Source: Emydura subglobosa (taxonomy: Eukaryota > Chordata > Testudines > Chelidae). Taken from it: 64,000 nucleotides of DNA. This document shows, one piece after another, positions 1-10,720 of this stretch (positions within the stretch are counted from its first letter, which is position 1; each line of letters begins with the position of its first letter). The DNA lies in the NCBI GenBank assembly GCA_007922225.1, contig ML679946.1:91495313-91559312 (forward strand). Reading direction: 5' to 3'. The notes below the pieces were generated by a model. That model did no database searches. It was not told where the DNA came from and worked only from the letters and a program-made list of their open reading frames with translations. The position numbers and the translations under genes are program-made.

Positions 1-774
1 CCCTTTTGAGGTCAAGTTTCATTACGTACTCCTCTCTGTGAATGGAACCGCATGGTGTGACCACTGTTATACTGGATCTCTGGGCTGCAGTACCCCCTCT
101 GTTGACCAGCTGTGTTAACCTGACAGGCATTTGTCAATCCTTCTCTTCTGGGAGTCTGTGACAGCAGCTGATTATAGTGACTTGAAACAGCATCTTCAAA
201 ATGAAGCTGTAGTTATTTACCCAAAGGTACATAGCATACAGAGCAAAGAGTAAAAACAAATAAGGTCTATACAACTATTTCCCCTTACCTTGATCATAAT
301 CTTTCCTTGCACGCTTTGGTAAATTTAATTCAGTTTAGCTTCCTCCATCTCTGGAGTGGAAGACAGAGAGCCTACTTGCTGCAGATTCTGTCTCTCTCCA
401 CCCTGTTTCCCCTTCTCACTTATGAGTCCCTCCCTTCAGGTATCAGGAGTGAACATTATCTCACCCCAACCTGCCTTTCTGCTATTGGTCAGTTTCTCAA
501 TACCTCCATTTTGTTTCTACTCCTTCTCTACCTGATGACATCATCAGCCATCATTTTGATTTCTACCTACAACTTACTCTAAATTATCATTAATTACTAC
601 TTATCAGAAACCTTAAACTTAAAACTAATCATATTACTATTCATGGCTAATCACTATGATACCATCACCACTTTTGTTTTTCTAATTAAAGCAGATAAAG
701 TCTTTGCCAATTTTGCCCTTCTATACCTGCATTTTTCAGCTGTATGGTTGAATGCTGTCTCAGGTGCTGAGCAT
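1..774. other. Unassigned AT-rich sequence
   Basis: No transposon family, RNA gene or convincing coding exon is recognised here. The open frame at 307-582 is rich in Leu, Ser and Thr with no domain, and is best read as chance. The boundary with the CR1 copy on the right is approximate. Confidence 0.5.
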
Positions 775-3700
775 TTTATATGAATTGGAGCAGCTTAAAA
801 ATCTCTTGTATCAGATTAATTTATCTAGTTCTTTTTTTAATCCTGTTAGTCTTGGACTTCACAACATCCTTTGGCAAAAACTTCCACAGGTTGACTGTGC
901 ATTATGTGAAGAAATACTTCTTTTTGTTCATTTTAAACCTGGGCCTATTAATTTCATTTGATGTCCCCTAGTTCTTGTGTTATTAGGAGGACTAAATAAC
1001 ACTTCCTTATTTACTTTCTCCACACCAGTCATGATTTAATAGACCTCTATCGTATCTCCCCTCAGTCATCTCTTTTATAAACTGAAAACTCCTAGTCTCA
1101 TTAATCTCTTCTCATATGGAAGCTTTTTTCATATCCCTAATCATTTTAGTTGCCCTTTTCTGTACCTTTTCCAATTCCAATATAACTTTTTGAAATGGGG
1201 TGACCAGATCTGCATACAGTATTCAAGATGTGGGCATACCATGGATTTATATAGAGACAATATAATATTTTGTGGTTTTTTATATGTCCCTTTCCCAATG
1301 ATTACCAACATTCTGTTACCTTTTTTGACTGCCATTGCACATGGAGTGGATGTTTTCAAAGAACTATCCACAATGACTCCAAGGTCTCTTTCTGGAATGG
1401 TAACAGCTAATTTAGATCCCATCATTTTATATGTATAGTTGGATTATGTTTTACAATTTGCATTACCTTGAATTTATCAACTTTGAATTTTATCTGCCAT
1501 TTTGTTGCCCAGTCACCCAGTTTTATGAAATCTCTTTGCAATGCTTCTCAGTCTGTGTTAGACTTGACCATCTTGAGTAATTTTGTATCATCTACAAATT
1601 TTGCCACCTCACTGTTTACCCCTTTTTCCAGAGCATTTATGAATATGTTGAACAGTACTGGTTCCATTATAGACCCAAATCCCTGGGGGACACTTTTTCC
1701 TCTCTCCATTCTGAAAACTGACCATTTATTCCTATCCTTTCTTTCCTATCTTTTAACCAGTTACTAATCCAGGAGAGGACCTTCCCTCTTATCCCATGAC
1801 AGCTTACTTTGCTGAAGAGCCTTTGGTGAGGGACCTTGTGAAAGGATTTCTGAAAATCTAAGTACACTATATCCACTGGATCACCCTTGTCCACATGCAT
1901 GCTGATCCCCTCAAAGAATTTTAGTAGATTGGTGAAGCATGATTTCCCTTTACAAAAAGCATGTTGACTCTTCCCAAACAAATTATATTCATCTATGTGT
2001 CTGATAATTCTGTTCTTTAGTATGATTTCAACCAATTTGCCTAGAATTGAAGTTAGGCTTACTGGCCCGTAATTGTCGAGATCGCCTCTGGAGCCTTTTA
2101 AAAAAATTGGCGTCATATTAGCTATCCTCCAGTCATCTGGTACAGAAGTTCATTTAAATGATAGGATACATATCACAATTAGTAGTTCTGCAATTTCACA
2201 TTTGAGTTCCTTCAGCACTCTTGGGTGAATACCATTGGGTCCTGGTGACTTATTATTGTTAAATTTTATCAATTTGTTACCAAATCTCCTCTAATGACAC
2301 TTCAATTTGGGCCAGTTCCTCAGATTTGTCACCTAAAAAGAATGGCTTAGGTTTGGGAATCTCTCTCACATCCTCTGCCATGAAGGCTGATGCAAAGAAT
2401 TCATTTAGTTTCTTCCGCAATAGACTTATCTTCCTTGAGTGTTCCTTTTGCATCTTGATCATCCAGTAGCCTTACTGGTTGTTTAGCAGGATTCCTGCTT
2501 CTGATGTACTTTAAAAAAATTTTTGCTGTTGATTATTGAGTTTTGGCTAGCTGTTCTTCAAATTCTTTTTTGGCCTTTCTAATTATGTTTTTACACTTGC
2601 CAGAGTTTATTCTCCTCTCTATGTTCCTCAATATGATTTAACTTCCACTTTTTAATGGGTACCTTTTTGTCTCCAACTCCTTCTTTTACTTTGTTGTTTA
2701 GCCACAGTGGCATTTTTTTGGTTGTCTTACTATGTTTTTTAATTTGGGTTATACATTTAAATTGAGCCTCTATTATCTTTAAAAGTTTCCATGCAGCTTG
2801 TAGGGATTTCACTTTTGGCACAGTAGCTTTTAATTTCTGTTTAACTAACTTCCTCATTTTTTTTGTAGCATCCTTTTCTGAAATTAAATGGTACTATGGT
2901 GGGCTGCTTTGGTATGTCCACCCCAGGGATTTTAAATTTTATTATCTTATGGTCACTGTTACCAAGTGGTTCAGCTATATTCACCTCTTGGACCAGATCC
3001 TGTGCTCCACTTAGGATTAAATCAAGAATTGCCTTTCCTCTTGTAGGTTCCAGGACTAACTGCTCCAAGAAGCAGTCATTTAAGGTGTCAGGAAACTTTA
3101 TCTCTGCATCCCATCCTGAGCTGACATATACTCAGTCAATATGGGGATAGCTGAAATCCCCCAGTATTATTGAGTTTGTTATTGTTATAGCCTCTCTAAT
3201 CAACCTGAGCATTTCATAGCCATTATCACCATCCTGGTCAGGTGTTTTGTATTACATCCCTACTGCTATATTCTTATTATTCAAGCATGGAATTACTGTC
3301 CATAGAGATTCTATGGTACAATTTGGTTCACTGAAGATTTTTTACTGCATTTGACTCTACACTTTCTTTCAAATATAGTGCCACTCCCCCACCAGTTGAC
3401 ATATTTTGTATCCTGGTATTACTGTGTCCTACTGATTATCCTCATTCCACAAACTTTCTGTGATGCCTATTATATCGATATCCTAATTTAATACGAGGCA
3501 CTCAAGTTCACCTAGCTTAGTATTTAGACTTGTAGCATTTGTATATAAACACTAAAAAATTATCACTTTTTAGCTGTCTGCCATTATGTGATTTAACTGA
3601 ATGGGACTCTTTTTCATTTGACGGTTTCTTATTAGATTCTGTCTATATTTTATCCTCTTCCATCCTCTCTCCATACTAGGATATAGAGAACCTCCATTAA

Positions 3701-3850
3701 TAGATCCTTCCCACGGGATGTCTCTGTCTGAACCACATGCTCTTCCCCACCTGTCAGCTTATCTCTCAGACCTTAGTTTAAAACTGCTTTACAACCTTTT
3801 AATTTTTATGAACCAGCAATCTGGTTTCATTTTGGTTTAGGTGGAGCCCA
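775..3850 (-). mobile_element. CR1-type LINE, long 5'-truncated copy, minus strand
   Basis: A non-LTR retrotransposon copy of about 3 kb read on the minus strand, with its 3' end at the left. Five minus-strand frames in order match one CR1-like ORF2. Residues near 2841-3068 carry the endonuclease C-terminal motif GNSDHKIIKF. Frames 2277-2857 are linker. Frame 1667-2116 has reverse-transcriptase fingers and palm, including VSLTSILGKLVE and VYLDFQKSF. Frame 1141-1425 has the C-terminal SMVCPHLEYCMQIWSP block. Many stops and frameshifts separate them, so the copy is dead. A fragment of the same 3' region recurs at 53270-53462. The right edge abuts a plus-strand CR1 tail. The subfamily is not assigned. 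Confidence 0.9.
1141..3068 (-). pseudogene. CR1 ORF2 remnant (endonuclease + reverse transcriptase)
   Basis: This is the coding core of the CR1 copy. In an active element the product nicks target DNA and reverse-transcribes the LINE RNA at the nick. Seen: the apurinic-endonuclease-type SDH motif (around 2950-2960), then linker, then RT block VYLDFQKSFHKVPHQRL (around 1870). In this RT block family the first Asp is catalytic and is kept, but the usual FD is FH. At least four frame breaks interrupt the chain, and the YADD active-site block between 1425 and 1667 is not in an open frame. No function is expected. Confidence 0.85.
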
Positions 3851-3851
3851 T

Positions 3852-4322
3852 CCTTGCGGAGGGTTCAGAGAAGAGCCACAAGAATGATCAAAGTATCAGA
3901 AAACATGCCTTATAGTGATAGTCTCAAGGAACTTAATCTCTTCAGTTTAACAAAGAGAACATTAAAATGCCTTGATTACAGGCTGTAAGAACTAACATGG
4001 GAAACAGATATTTAAAAATGAGCTCTTCAGTGTATCAGAGAAAGGTATAGCATGATCGAATGGGTGGAAGTTGAAGTTAGACAACGTCATACTGGAAATA
4101 AATTGTACATTTTAACAGTCAATTAACTCTTGGAACAATTTATCAAGTGTTGTGATGGGTTCTCTATCACTGACCATTTTAAAATCAAGATTGGATATTT
4201 TTCTAAAAGATACGCTCTTGGAATTATTTTTGGGAAGTTCTATGGCCTGCATTATACAGGAAGTCAGACTAGATGATCACAATGGTCCCTTCTGGTCTTG
4301 GAATCTCTGACTCTATGATGAG
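3852..4322 (+). mobile_element. CR1 3'-end fragment, plus strand
   Basis: A 5'-truncated CR1 covering the last ~470 bp. It begins at the GGTTCAGAGAAGAGCCAC block and runs through the C-terminal coding stretch to the diagnostic tail CAGACTAGATGATCACAATG, ending GACTCTATGATGA at 4322. It lies head-to-head with the minus-strand CR1 on its left. That neighbour retains its own 3' end, so these are two insertions and not one twin-primed copy. Confidence 0.9.
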
Positions 4323-6224
4323 GACAATTGTCTATGGAACGGCAAGTTTGGTGGAGTAAGACCCAGGTATTGGATGGATTGAGGGTGGAGGTTTTTTTGG
4401 AGGGGTTACTGCTGATTTTGTTTGCTGCTGTTTGTGTTTTAACTTTAAATAAAGTCAACGGTTCCCAGAATAACAGATGGGTGCTTTTTTTTTAAGTGAT
4501 TAAAAATAAAAAAATAGTAAAGTTCTTGGGTCTGATTTTTTTTTCAGGGACTTTGAGCACCAACAGCTCTGTCTGAAGTCAGTGAGAGCTGCAGGAGTTC
4601 AGCATTTCTGAAATCAAGGCCCCGGAGGTATCAAGTTAGGTGCCCAAAGACTGGAGTATACAGAAATAGTGATAATTTGAGAATGCTGGCTTGTCTAAAG
4701 TAGCACAATGAGCAGAACAGACCCAGAAATAGAGCCTAGGAAGGCTGATCCTTGGCCTCCTGTCCTAACATCTGCACAATGCTCCCTGCTCTTATTTATA
4801 CTGACCATTTAGGAATGGTTCCCTTGGTGTCAGTGACAACATTCTCTTTGACTTCAATAGGGCTACAATTTCACCCTAGATGCTTATTGCACAGCTATGG
4901 AAATATTGATAGGCCCAATCACCATGGTGGTGGTAGGTGTGGGTGGCTTTTTTTTTAAAGATTTAACAATTTATAACTTGTTTTATTTGAAATATAGTCT
5001 TATTGTCTTAGAATTATTGTATTTGTGTTTTACATGTGTCAATAGAATGACTAAAGTAGAGTATTTCATTTTCTTGTGATCTGTGATGAATAGTGATGTG
5101 CAAGAAGCAAAGTGTGAGCAAAGAGAGGTAAAGTTACATAGCTAGAGACACATAAGAGTAAAGGGACAGAAAAAGTGAAAACACAAGCAGAAAAGAAAGA
5201 CAAATTACAGGAGACAGGGGAAGGATAGCTAAAGTTGCCCCATACATTCAGAGAGCAACCTATTAGCAAACACTGGGTACAGCAGGCACAAAGACACACT
5301 GCAGTTTGTATGTACTAGAGAAACACAGTGCAGGATTACACTTTCTAGTGAAGATGGACATACAGTGAGACCAAGGACGATGTTCTTCTCTCTTACTTGG
5401 TGTATATCAGGAATAACCCCACTGATGTCTATAGCAGAGTTGCACTAGTGTAAATTCTACTTAAGTAAGTGGAGACTCAGACCTTGTGTTTCATTTGTTT
5501 GAATGAAAAGATGCCAACTAGAAAAATCTTCATGATGGGGTGTAAGATTTAAAGCAGAAATGAAGGGAAGCCAACTCTCCAAATATTTCTGAATAAATAT
5601 GTGGGAGTGAATCAATCTATTGCAAGGTCAGAAGCTTTAAGGACTTGAACAGCCCACCCTCTTAGAGACTCTAATAAAGCTGGCCGTTTAGTGAGGAGGA
5701 TAAATATGTATTCAGAAAGCCTTGAATTAACTGACCTTCTCTTCAAATTTGAGCTAATTTGTTAGTTTGTGAAAGCCCTTCAGCACTCTCTCAATAATTA
5801 TTTTTTTCACATGGTTGAGTTCTGAATTAATATTCATCCCTCTGAAGAGCAGAGAGAGACATAAAAACTCCCTCTGATGGACGGAACTGAAAACCATTCT
5901 TCCTGATGGCTGACGTGGACTTTCAGGGAAATTTCCAGCCATGGGGCTTTTCCGTGTTTTCTGCCCCTGAGGCAGACAGGGGCAAGTCTTAGATATCAGT
6001 GCAATGTGTGGCCACTGGTCAACCATGACCAGGATTTCTCTTTTCTGCATGAGAGTCCCTTTTATAAGCACTGATATACCATTACATATGAACTTCAGTG
6101 CTTCTGCAAGTCGTTAGGACATATATTGACTTCCTAGAAATCTCTTTCTTTATAAAACAGGTAGAATAAAGACCACAATAACGCAAGCTTTCCCATCTCT
6201 CTGCCTTAAACCTTATCAGAGGAA
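4323..6224. other. Mostly unassigned; small palindromic repeats
   Basis: There is no gene-like signal. Two short copies of the palindromic 'GAAGTCAGTGGGAGCT' type of repeat are visible at about 4554-4660 and 5385-5495, and a related core is at 4845-4870. The minus-strand open frame 5754-6071 (105 codons) has no recognisable domain. Confidence 0.45.
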
Positions 6225-6450
6225 CCACGCCTAGAGCCAGAGGATAGTTCATCCTCACTTTTTAAGGCACAGATAGATGAAAGTACAGATCCACAAAAGT
6301 ATTTAGGCTCTAATTTCCATTGAAATCCATGGATTGTGGATCTGGGCTGAAATGACTTGCCCAAGTTTAGTGGCAAAGGCAGGAACAGAATAAAGGTCTC
6401 CTGACTGTATCCAATGCCCTATCCACTAAACCATGCTGCATCTCCTTGAG
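6225..6450 (-). repeat. MIR-like SINE, minus strand
   Basis: An old tRNA-derived SINE read in reverse. The block GAAATGACTTGCCCAAG followed by AGGTCTCCTGACTGTATCC and CCTATCCACTAAACCATGCTGC is the reverse complement of the MIR core and tRNA-like head. It is divergent, so the ends are approximate. Confidence 0.65.
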
Positions 6451-6488
6451 TACCAATTAATGTCAGTTTTGCAGCCCAAACACTAGGA

Positions 6489-7195
6489 AATCATAGAAGA
6501 TTAGAGTTAGAAGGGATCTCAGAAGGTCATCTGGTCCAAATCCTGGCTCAAAGAAGGACCAACCCCAACTAAATCATCCCAGCCAGGGTTTTGTCAAGCC
6601 AGGCCTTAAAAACCTCTAAGAATGGAGATTCCGCCACCTTCTTAGGTAACCCATTCCAGTGCTTCACCACCCTCCTAGTGAAAAAGATTTTCCTAATATC
6701 CAACCTAGACCCTCCCAGTGCAACTTGAGACCAGTGCTCCTAGTTCTGTCATCTGCCACGACTGAGAACAGCCTAGCTCCATCCTCCTTGGAGCCCCCCT
6801 TCAGGTAGCTGAAGGTACTATCAAATCCCCTCTCACTCTTCTCTTTTGCAGACTAACCAAGCCCAGTTCTCTCAGCCTCCTCTCATAAATTATGTGCCGC
6901 AGGCCCCTAATCATTTTTGTTGCCCTCCACTGGACTCACTCCAATTTGTCCATATCCTTTCCATTGTGAGGGTTCCAAAACTGGACACAATACTCCAAAT
7001 GTGGGCTCACCAGTGCCGAATAGAGGGGAATAATCGCTTCCCTCGATCTGCTGACAATGCTCCTACTAATGCAGCCCAATATGCCATTAGCTTTCTTGGG
7101 AATAAGGGCACACTGTTGACTCAAGTCCAGCTTCTTGACTACTGTACCCCCAGGTCCTTTTCTGTAAAAATTTTGCTTTGCCAGTTGGACTAAGA
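6489..7195 (-). mobile_element. CR1 3'-end copy, minus strand
   Basis: Opens with ATCATAGAAGATTAGAG, the reverse complement of the CR1 tail, then the GGGATCTCAGAAGGTCATCTGG block. The minus frame 6936-7124 encodes the ORF2 C-terminal block, including KKANGILGCISRSI and YSALVSPHLEYCVQFW. This copy is better preserved than the one at 0.8-3.9 kb and belongs to a different subfamily. It is 5'-truncated near 7195. Confidence 0.93.
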
Positions 7196-7624
7196 CTACT
7201 ATCTCCTTTTAATATAAACCTATGTGATCCGTTGTGTATCCCAAACAAAAACATCTAGGTTGAAGGAATATTGTTAAGGTTATAAAATCAAGCACTCAAA
7301 AGTTCAGAAATAGTAGATTTAGGGTTGTGTGGACAGCCTGAATTATGCACCTTTGTGTATATGCATTATGAAACACGATCACATATTATTGTTGCCACAT
7401 CTTCTTTACCTTCTGTTGTGTCATACCTTTTAAATAAGAGATACTTTACATTGGGGAAGGATACATTTCATAAATCTCTATCAAATGTACCTTTTTAATG
7501 AAATGTACAATAATTGGAGTGGCTGGTAGAGTATAGCTCAGTCTGTGCATTAGTCGGCTATTGGTGCATTACTCAGGTGGGTGAATGCGCAAGGCTGAAT
7601 ACATGTGAGGCAGTGACAAATAAT
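7196..7624. other. Unassigned spacer
   Basis: AT-rich sequence between a CR1 and a MIR copy. Nothing is recognised. Confidence 0.4.
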
Positions 7625-7870
7625 TATCTAATGGTTAGAATGAGACTTAGGAGGCCCAGTTCATTTCCCTGCTCTGTAACAGACTTCCTGTGTGATCTTG
7701 GGCAAGTCACTTAGTCTCTCTGTGCCTCCGTTCTCCATCTGTACAATAAAGAACTTCCCTATCTCACAGAGATGTTCTGAGGATAAATACGTTTGTGAGG
7801 TGCCCAGATGCTACGGTGATGGGAGATGATATAAATACCTTAGATGTATGCCAATGGGCTAATAATGCAC
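7625..7870 (+). repeat. MIR SINE, plus strand
   Basis: A clear MIR core: TGTGATCTTGGGCAAGTCAC, then CTCTGTGCCTCCGTT, then CTCACAGAGATGTTCTGAGG and a short 3' tail. This is one of the better preserved MIR copies in the window. Confidence 0.85.
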
Positions 7871-8430
7871 ACCTTGGAGTGGTTTATTACTATAATAAAC
7901 GTGACTTTTATATGATGCTGTGAAAAACTTGGGGCTTAAAGAGGGTACTCTGATATAAAAAGGGTTGTCAGAACTCACATAGGCCCATTCACATTACAGC
8001 GATAGCTGTTATCCAAAGTTTGGCTTTTTTTGTGTGTGGGTGGGTTTTTTTTACATGTACAGTGCTTTCTTTAGGGCTGGGAAGTTGTTGAAGCCAACAC
8101 TATCACACAATTGCTCAGTTACATGCTTCTGGGAAATGAGTGTCAAGATCTTTTAGGAAATGTTTGAAAAGAGCAGTTCCCACAGGTAGCACTTCCTCAT
8201 ATTTTCAAGCTTTTGTGGAGTATCTCCACTGCTCGGCAACTAATGCAAAAGCCCTACTTTTAGTCAGTACCTTTTCTATAGATACCACTCTTAAGTAATC
8301 ACAGGTCCCTTGTTTAGCTCTATAGTCATTCTCTATTAAGAAAAAAACCCAAACCGCAGCCATTTTATTAACCATGATGGCAGCCAAATAACCATAATTG
8401 AGTCTTATTCCCAGTGTTCAATTTACAGGC

Positions 8431-8510
8431 TAAACACAGCAGGGGTGGGCAAACTTTGTTATTTTGTCTAACTATAAATCTACTCAAACAGTCAGGATCC
8501 AAAAGGTCGA
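8431..8510 (+). mobile_element. hAT-like transposon terminus (fragment)
   Basis: CAGGGGTGGGCAAACTTTGT resembles the terminal inverted repeat of non-autonomous hAT elements (CAGGGGTSGGCAAACTTT type). The opposite terminus was not found, so this is a fragment or chance similarity. Confidence 0.5.
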
Positions 8511-8639
8511 CTTGAACATGAGCATTATTGGGTTCATGTTGCCTTTAGAAGAGAACTTGAGAAAAAGGGAAGGTGGGGAGAAAAAATAAGGGGCTACATA
8601 GTTGTTTTAAAATACACTTTGTTTAAATAAATATGTTAA

Positions 8640-9090
8640 GTTAAAAGCATAGGTTGAAATTGGGTACTGAGTATCAGTCAAACAGTACAGAATCTCAGGG
8701 GCTGGTTTTATTGTTACCCCTGTGTAAATTCAGAGTAACTCCAATTGAGTTGAACTGCTTTATAACCAACATGAACATATTATTAAATTATTTACTATGG
8801 ACTCGAGCCTGCAAGGTGCTGGGTGCCCTCAACTCCCACCGAGGATATTCAGTACCGCCCCGGAGCACTCAGCATCAGACTGAGCTCAAAGTGCCCCAAA
8901 GGATGTTAGGTGCCTGATTAACAAACAAACAAAACAAAAAAGACACATTCCCTCACCCAAGGAAGTTTACAGTCTAAGAACCCAGTCCTGCAATTGGCAA
9001 CACATGGGTAGACTGAGACAGTCGGGCAGTCACAGTGGAACCAATGGGGCTCTGCATGAGTCTAGCTATTAGTTTCAGGACTGGGACTAG
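8640..9090. repeat. Cluster of three short palindromic MITE-like repeats
   Basis: Three copies lie close together: about 8680-8775 (GTGTAAATTCAGAGTAACTC core), 8808-8912 (GAGCCTGCAAGGTGCTG ... arms around CAACTCCCACCGAGG), and 8975-9090 (CAGTCCTGCAATTGGC ... TTTCAGGACTGGG, with matching ends). Each is a decayed inverted repeat without coding capacity, of the kind found throughout the window. Confidence 0.55.
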
Positions 9091-10249
9091 GTGGCCACTG
9101 AGGGCATTACCAGAATACCAAACATTATGGTACTTCTGGGAGTGATGTGGATCTGCTCCCATCTGCATGACCCCATCCTCACCAACGTGACTGCATGCTG
9201 GCGGGGGCGGAGCAGCACACCCTTCAAAATGGGGTCCTCCATCCCTTGCGGCCCGATACCAGACAAAAACAAGTTCATTTTATATCCATACAGGACAGGG
9301 GACAAATCTTGAAAAGAAAGGATTGTCTGTCTTAAAACTGGACAAATGGCCTGCCTAATTGGGCCCTAGATGTAAGAGGAGAGACAATACAAGAATGGAG
9401 AAAGGAAGCCTTTCCCATAACTGTGTTGCCAGCTCTTTATACAGCAATGTTTTAACTGAGCCTGCCTAAAGAGGCTATGGTTTCAAAATTAAAGCCATAA
9501 ATAATGGGCATGTTACTGCAGCAGCAATAGCATGAAGGAAACATGTACAGTTCGCTTCTCAAAGGCTTTTCAAACAGCAGCTGTGCAGTCCTAGACCACT
9601 GGGGAATGGATGCAGATGGCACACACTGTTACTGCTAATATTGTATCAGTCCGAAATGCAGTGAAAATGTCCTTTAAATAGAACATGGCATTTAGAGCCA
9701 AGAAGGCTGGCTGGAGCCAACGTGGCTCTACTGAAAGCTGTTATTCATGAGGCCAGGCTGCTCTTTGAAGTTGATTGTTGCATTTGCTGTATTTATAGCT
9801 CAATCAAATATTCTTATTGATTTGAAGATTCAGTATTTTCTTTAGTGAAGGTCTAATGAGGAAGGGTGTCTGGTTGACTCTCCAGAGATTTGAGCTCTGG
9901 GTATGCTGACTAACGCCGACACTGTTGGAATGTTGACCCAAGATTATGCTGCCCTACACTGGACCTTACTATGTCATGCCTTTTAAATATCAGATCATGG
10001 CCTAATTATCTGTTTTCAATTGTATGAGTATGACTGGCAATTCGCCTATCACACTCAAGAAATGCTAGAACAGCTTTTCTTTCTAATTATAGTAAAAAAT
10101 GCATTACAGGCAATAGTTTAAATTTAGAGTTAGGTTTTAACTCATCTGAGTTTTTGGAAAGGAGATAGAACCTCGTGCTTCCTGTCTTAAACCAATTCCA
10201 AAATAGTAAGGGTCATGATGAGACCTTGTTGGGGGGCAGATAATCTCGT
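9091..10249. other. Unassigned; possibly conserved non-coding at 9650-9860
   Basis: No repeat family or exon is recognised. The stretch 9650-9860 looks unique, with homeodomain-like ATTGAT/AATCAAAT motifs and no microsatellite. That is only a hint of conserved regulatory DNA. Confidence 0.3.
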
Positions 10250-10498
10250 GTGTTAAAATGTTCAAAAGTGCCTGTGAGACCTTAGGCTTCTAAGTCCCAT
10301 TCTCAAAAGCGATTTCAGCACTTAGGAGTGAAAGTCACGCTGACTTTTTTCAGTGAGATTTAGGATCCTACAGCTTAGATCCTTTCCGTGGGAGGTAGAT
10401 GCCTAAATACTTTTTGAAGATCTGGGTTTAAGTCAGTTATGAAATTGGGATTTAAGCTTTTAAGTCACGTAGGTGTTTTTTGAAAATATTACCCCTAG
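10250..10498. repeat. Fold-back MITE-like repeat
   Basis: Copies of the TTAGGC.TCTAAGTCCCATT type of block recur in both orientations (CTTCTAAGTCCCATT..., GATGCCTAAATAC..., TTTTAAGTCACGTAGGTG), ending TTTTTTGAAAATATTACCCC. It resembles a decayed inverted-repeat element. Boundaries are approximate. Confidence 0.5.
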
Positions 10499-10720
10499 TG
10501 CTGGTCACTGCCTGAGACAGGATACTGAACTAGATGGTCCGGGAGCCTGATTCAGTTTTGCAGTGCCCATATTCCCATTCGATTGTGCCTAAGCTTCTGA
10601 ACAGCAGAGATGTATGTATCAAGTGTGCTGCAATGTGTACATTACCAACAATGCTCAATCTACAGGAAATCAGAGTAGATTATTACAATGGTTCCTTCTG
10701 GCCTTGGGATCTTTGAATGT
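10499..10720 (+). mobile_element. Two CR1 3'-tail remnants
   Basis: At 10510-10550 the block GAGACAGGATACTGAACTAG is a CR1 tail of the type seen at 46590. At 10660-10715 the block GGAAATCAGAGTAGATTATT plus TTCCTTCTGGCCTTGGGATC matches the tail type seen at 4262-4315. Both are very short. Confidence 0.7.

Noticed and set aside
775..4322. Twin-primed (inverted 5') single CR1 insertion
   Set aside because: Both halves keep their own 3' ends and belong to different subfamilies.
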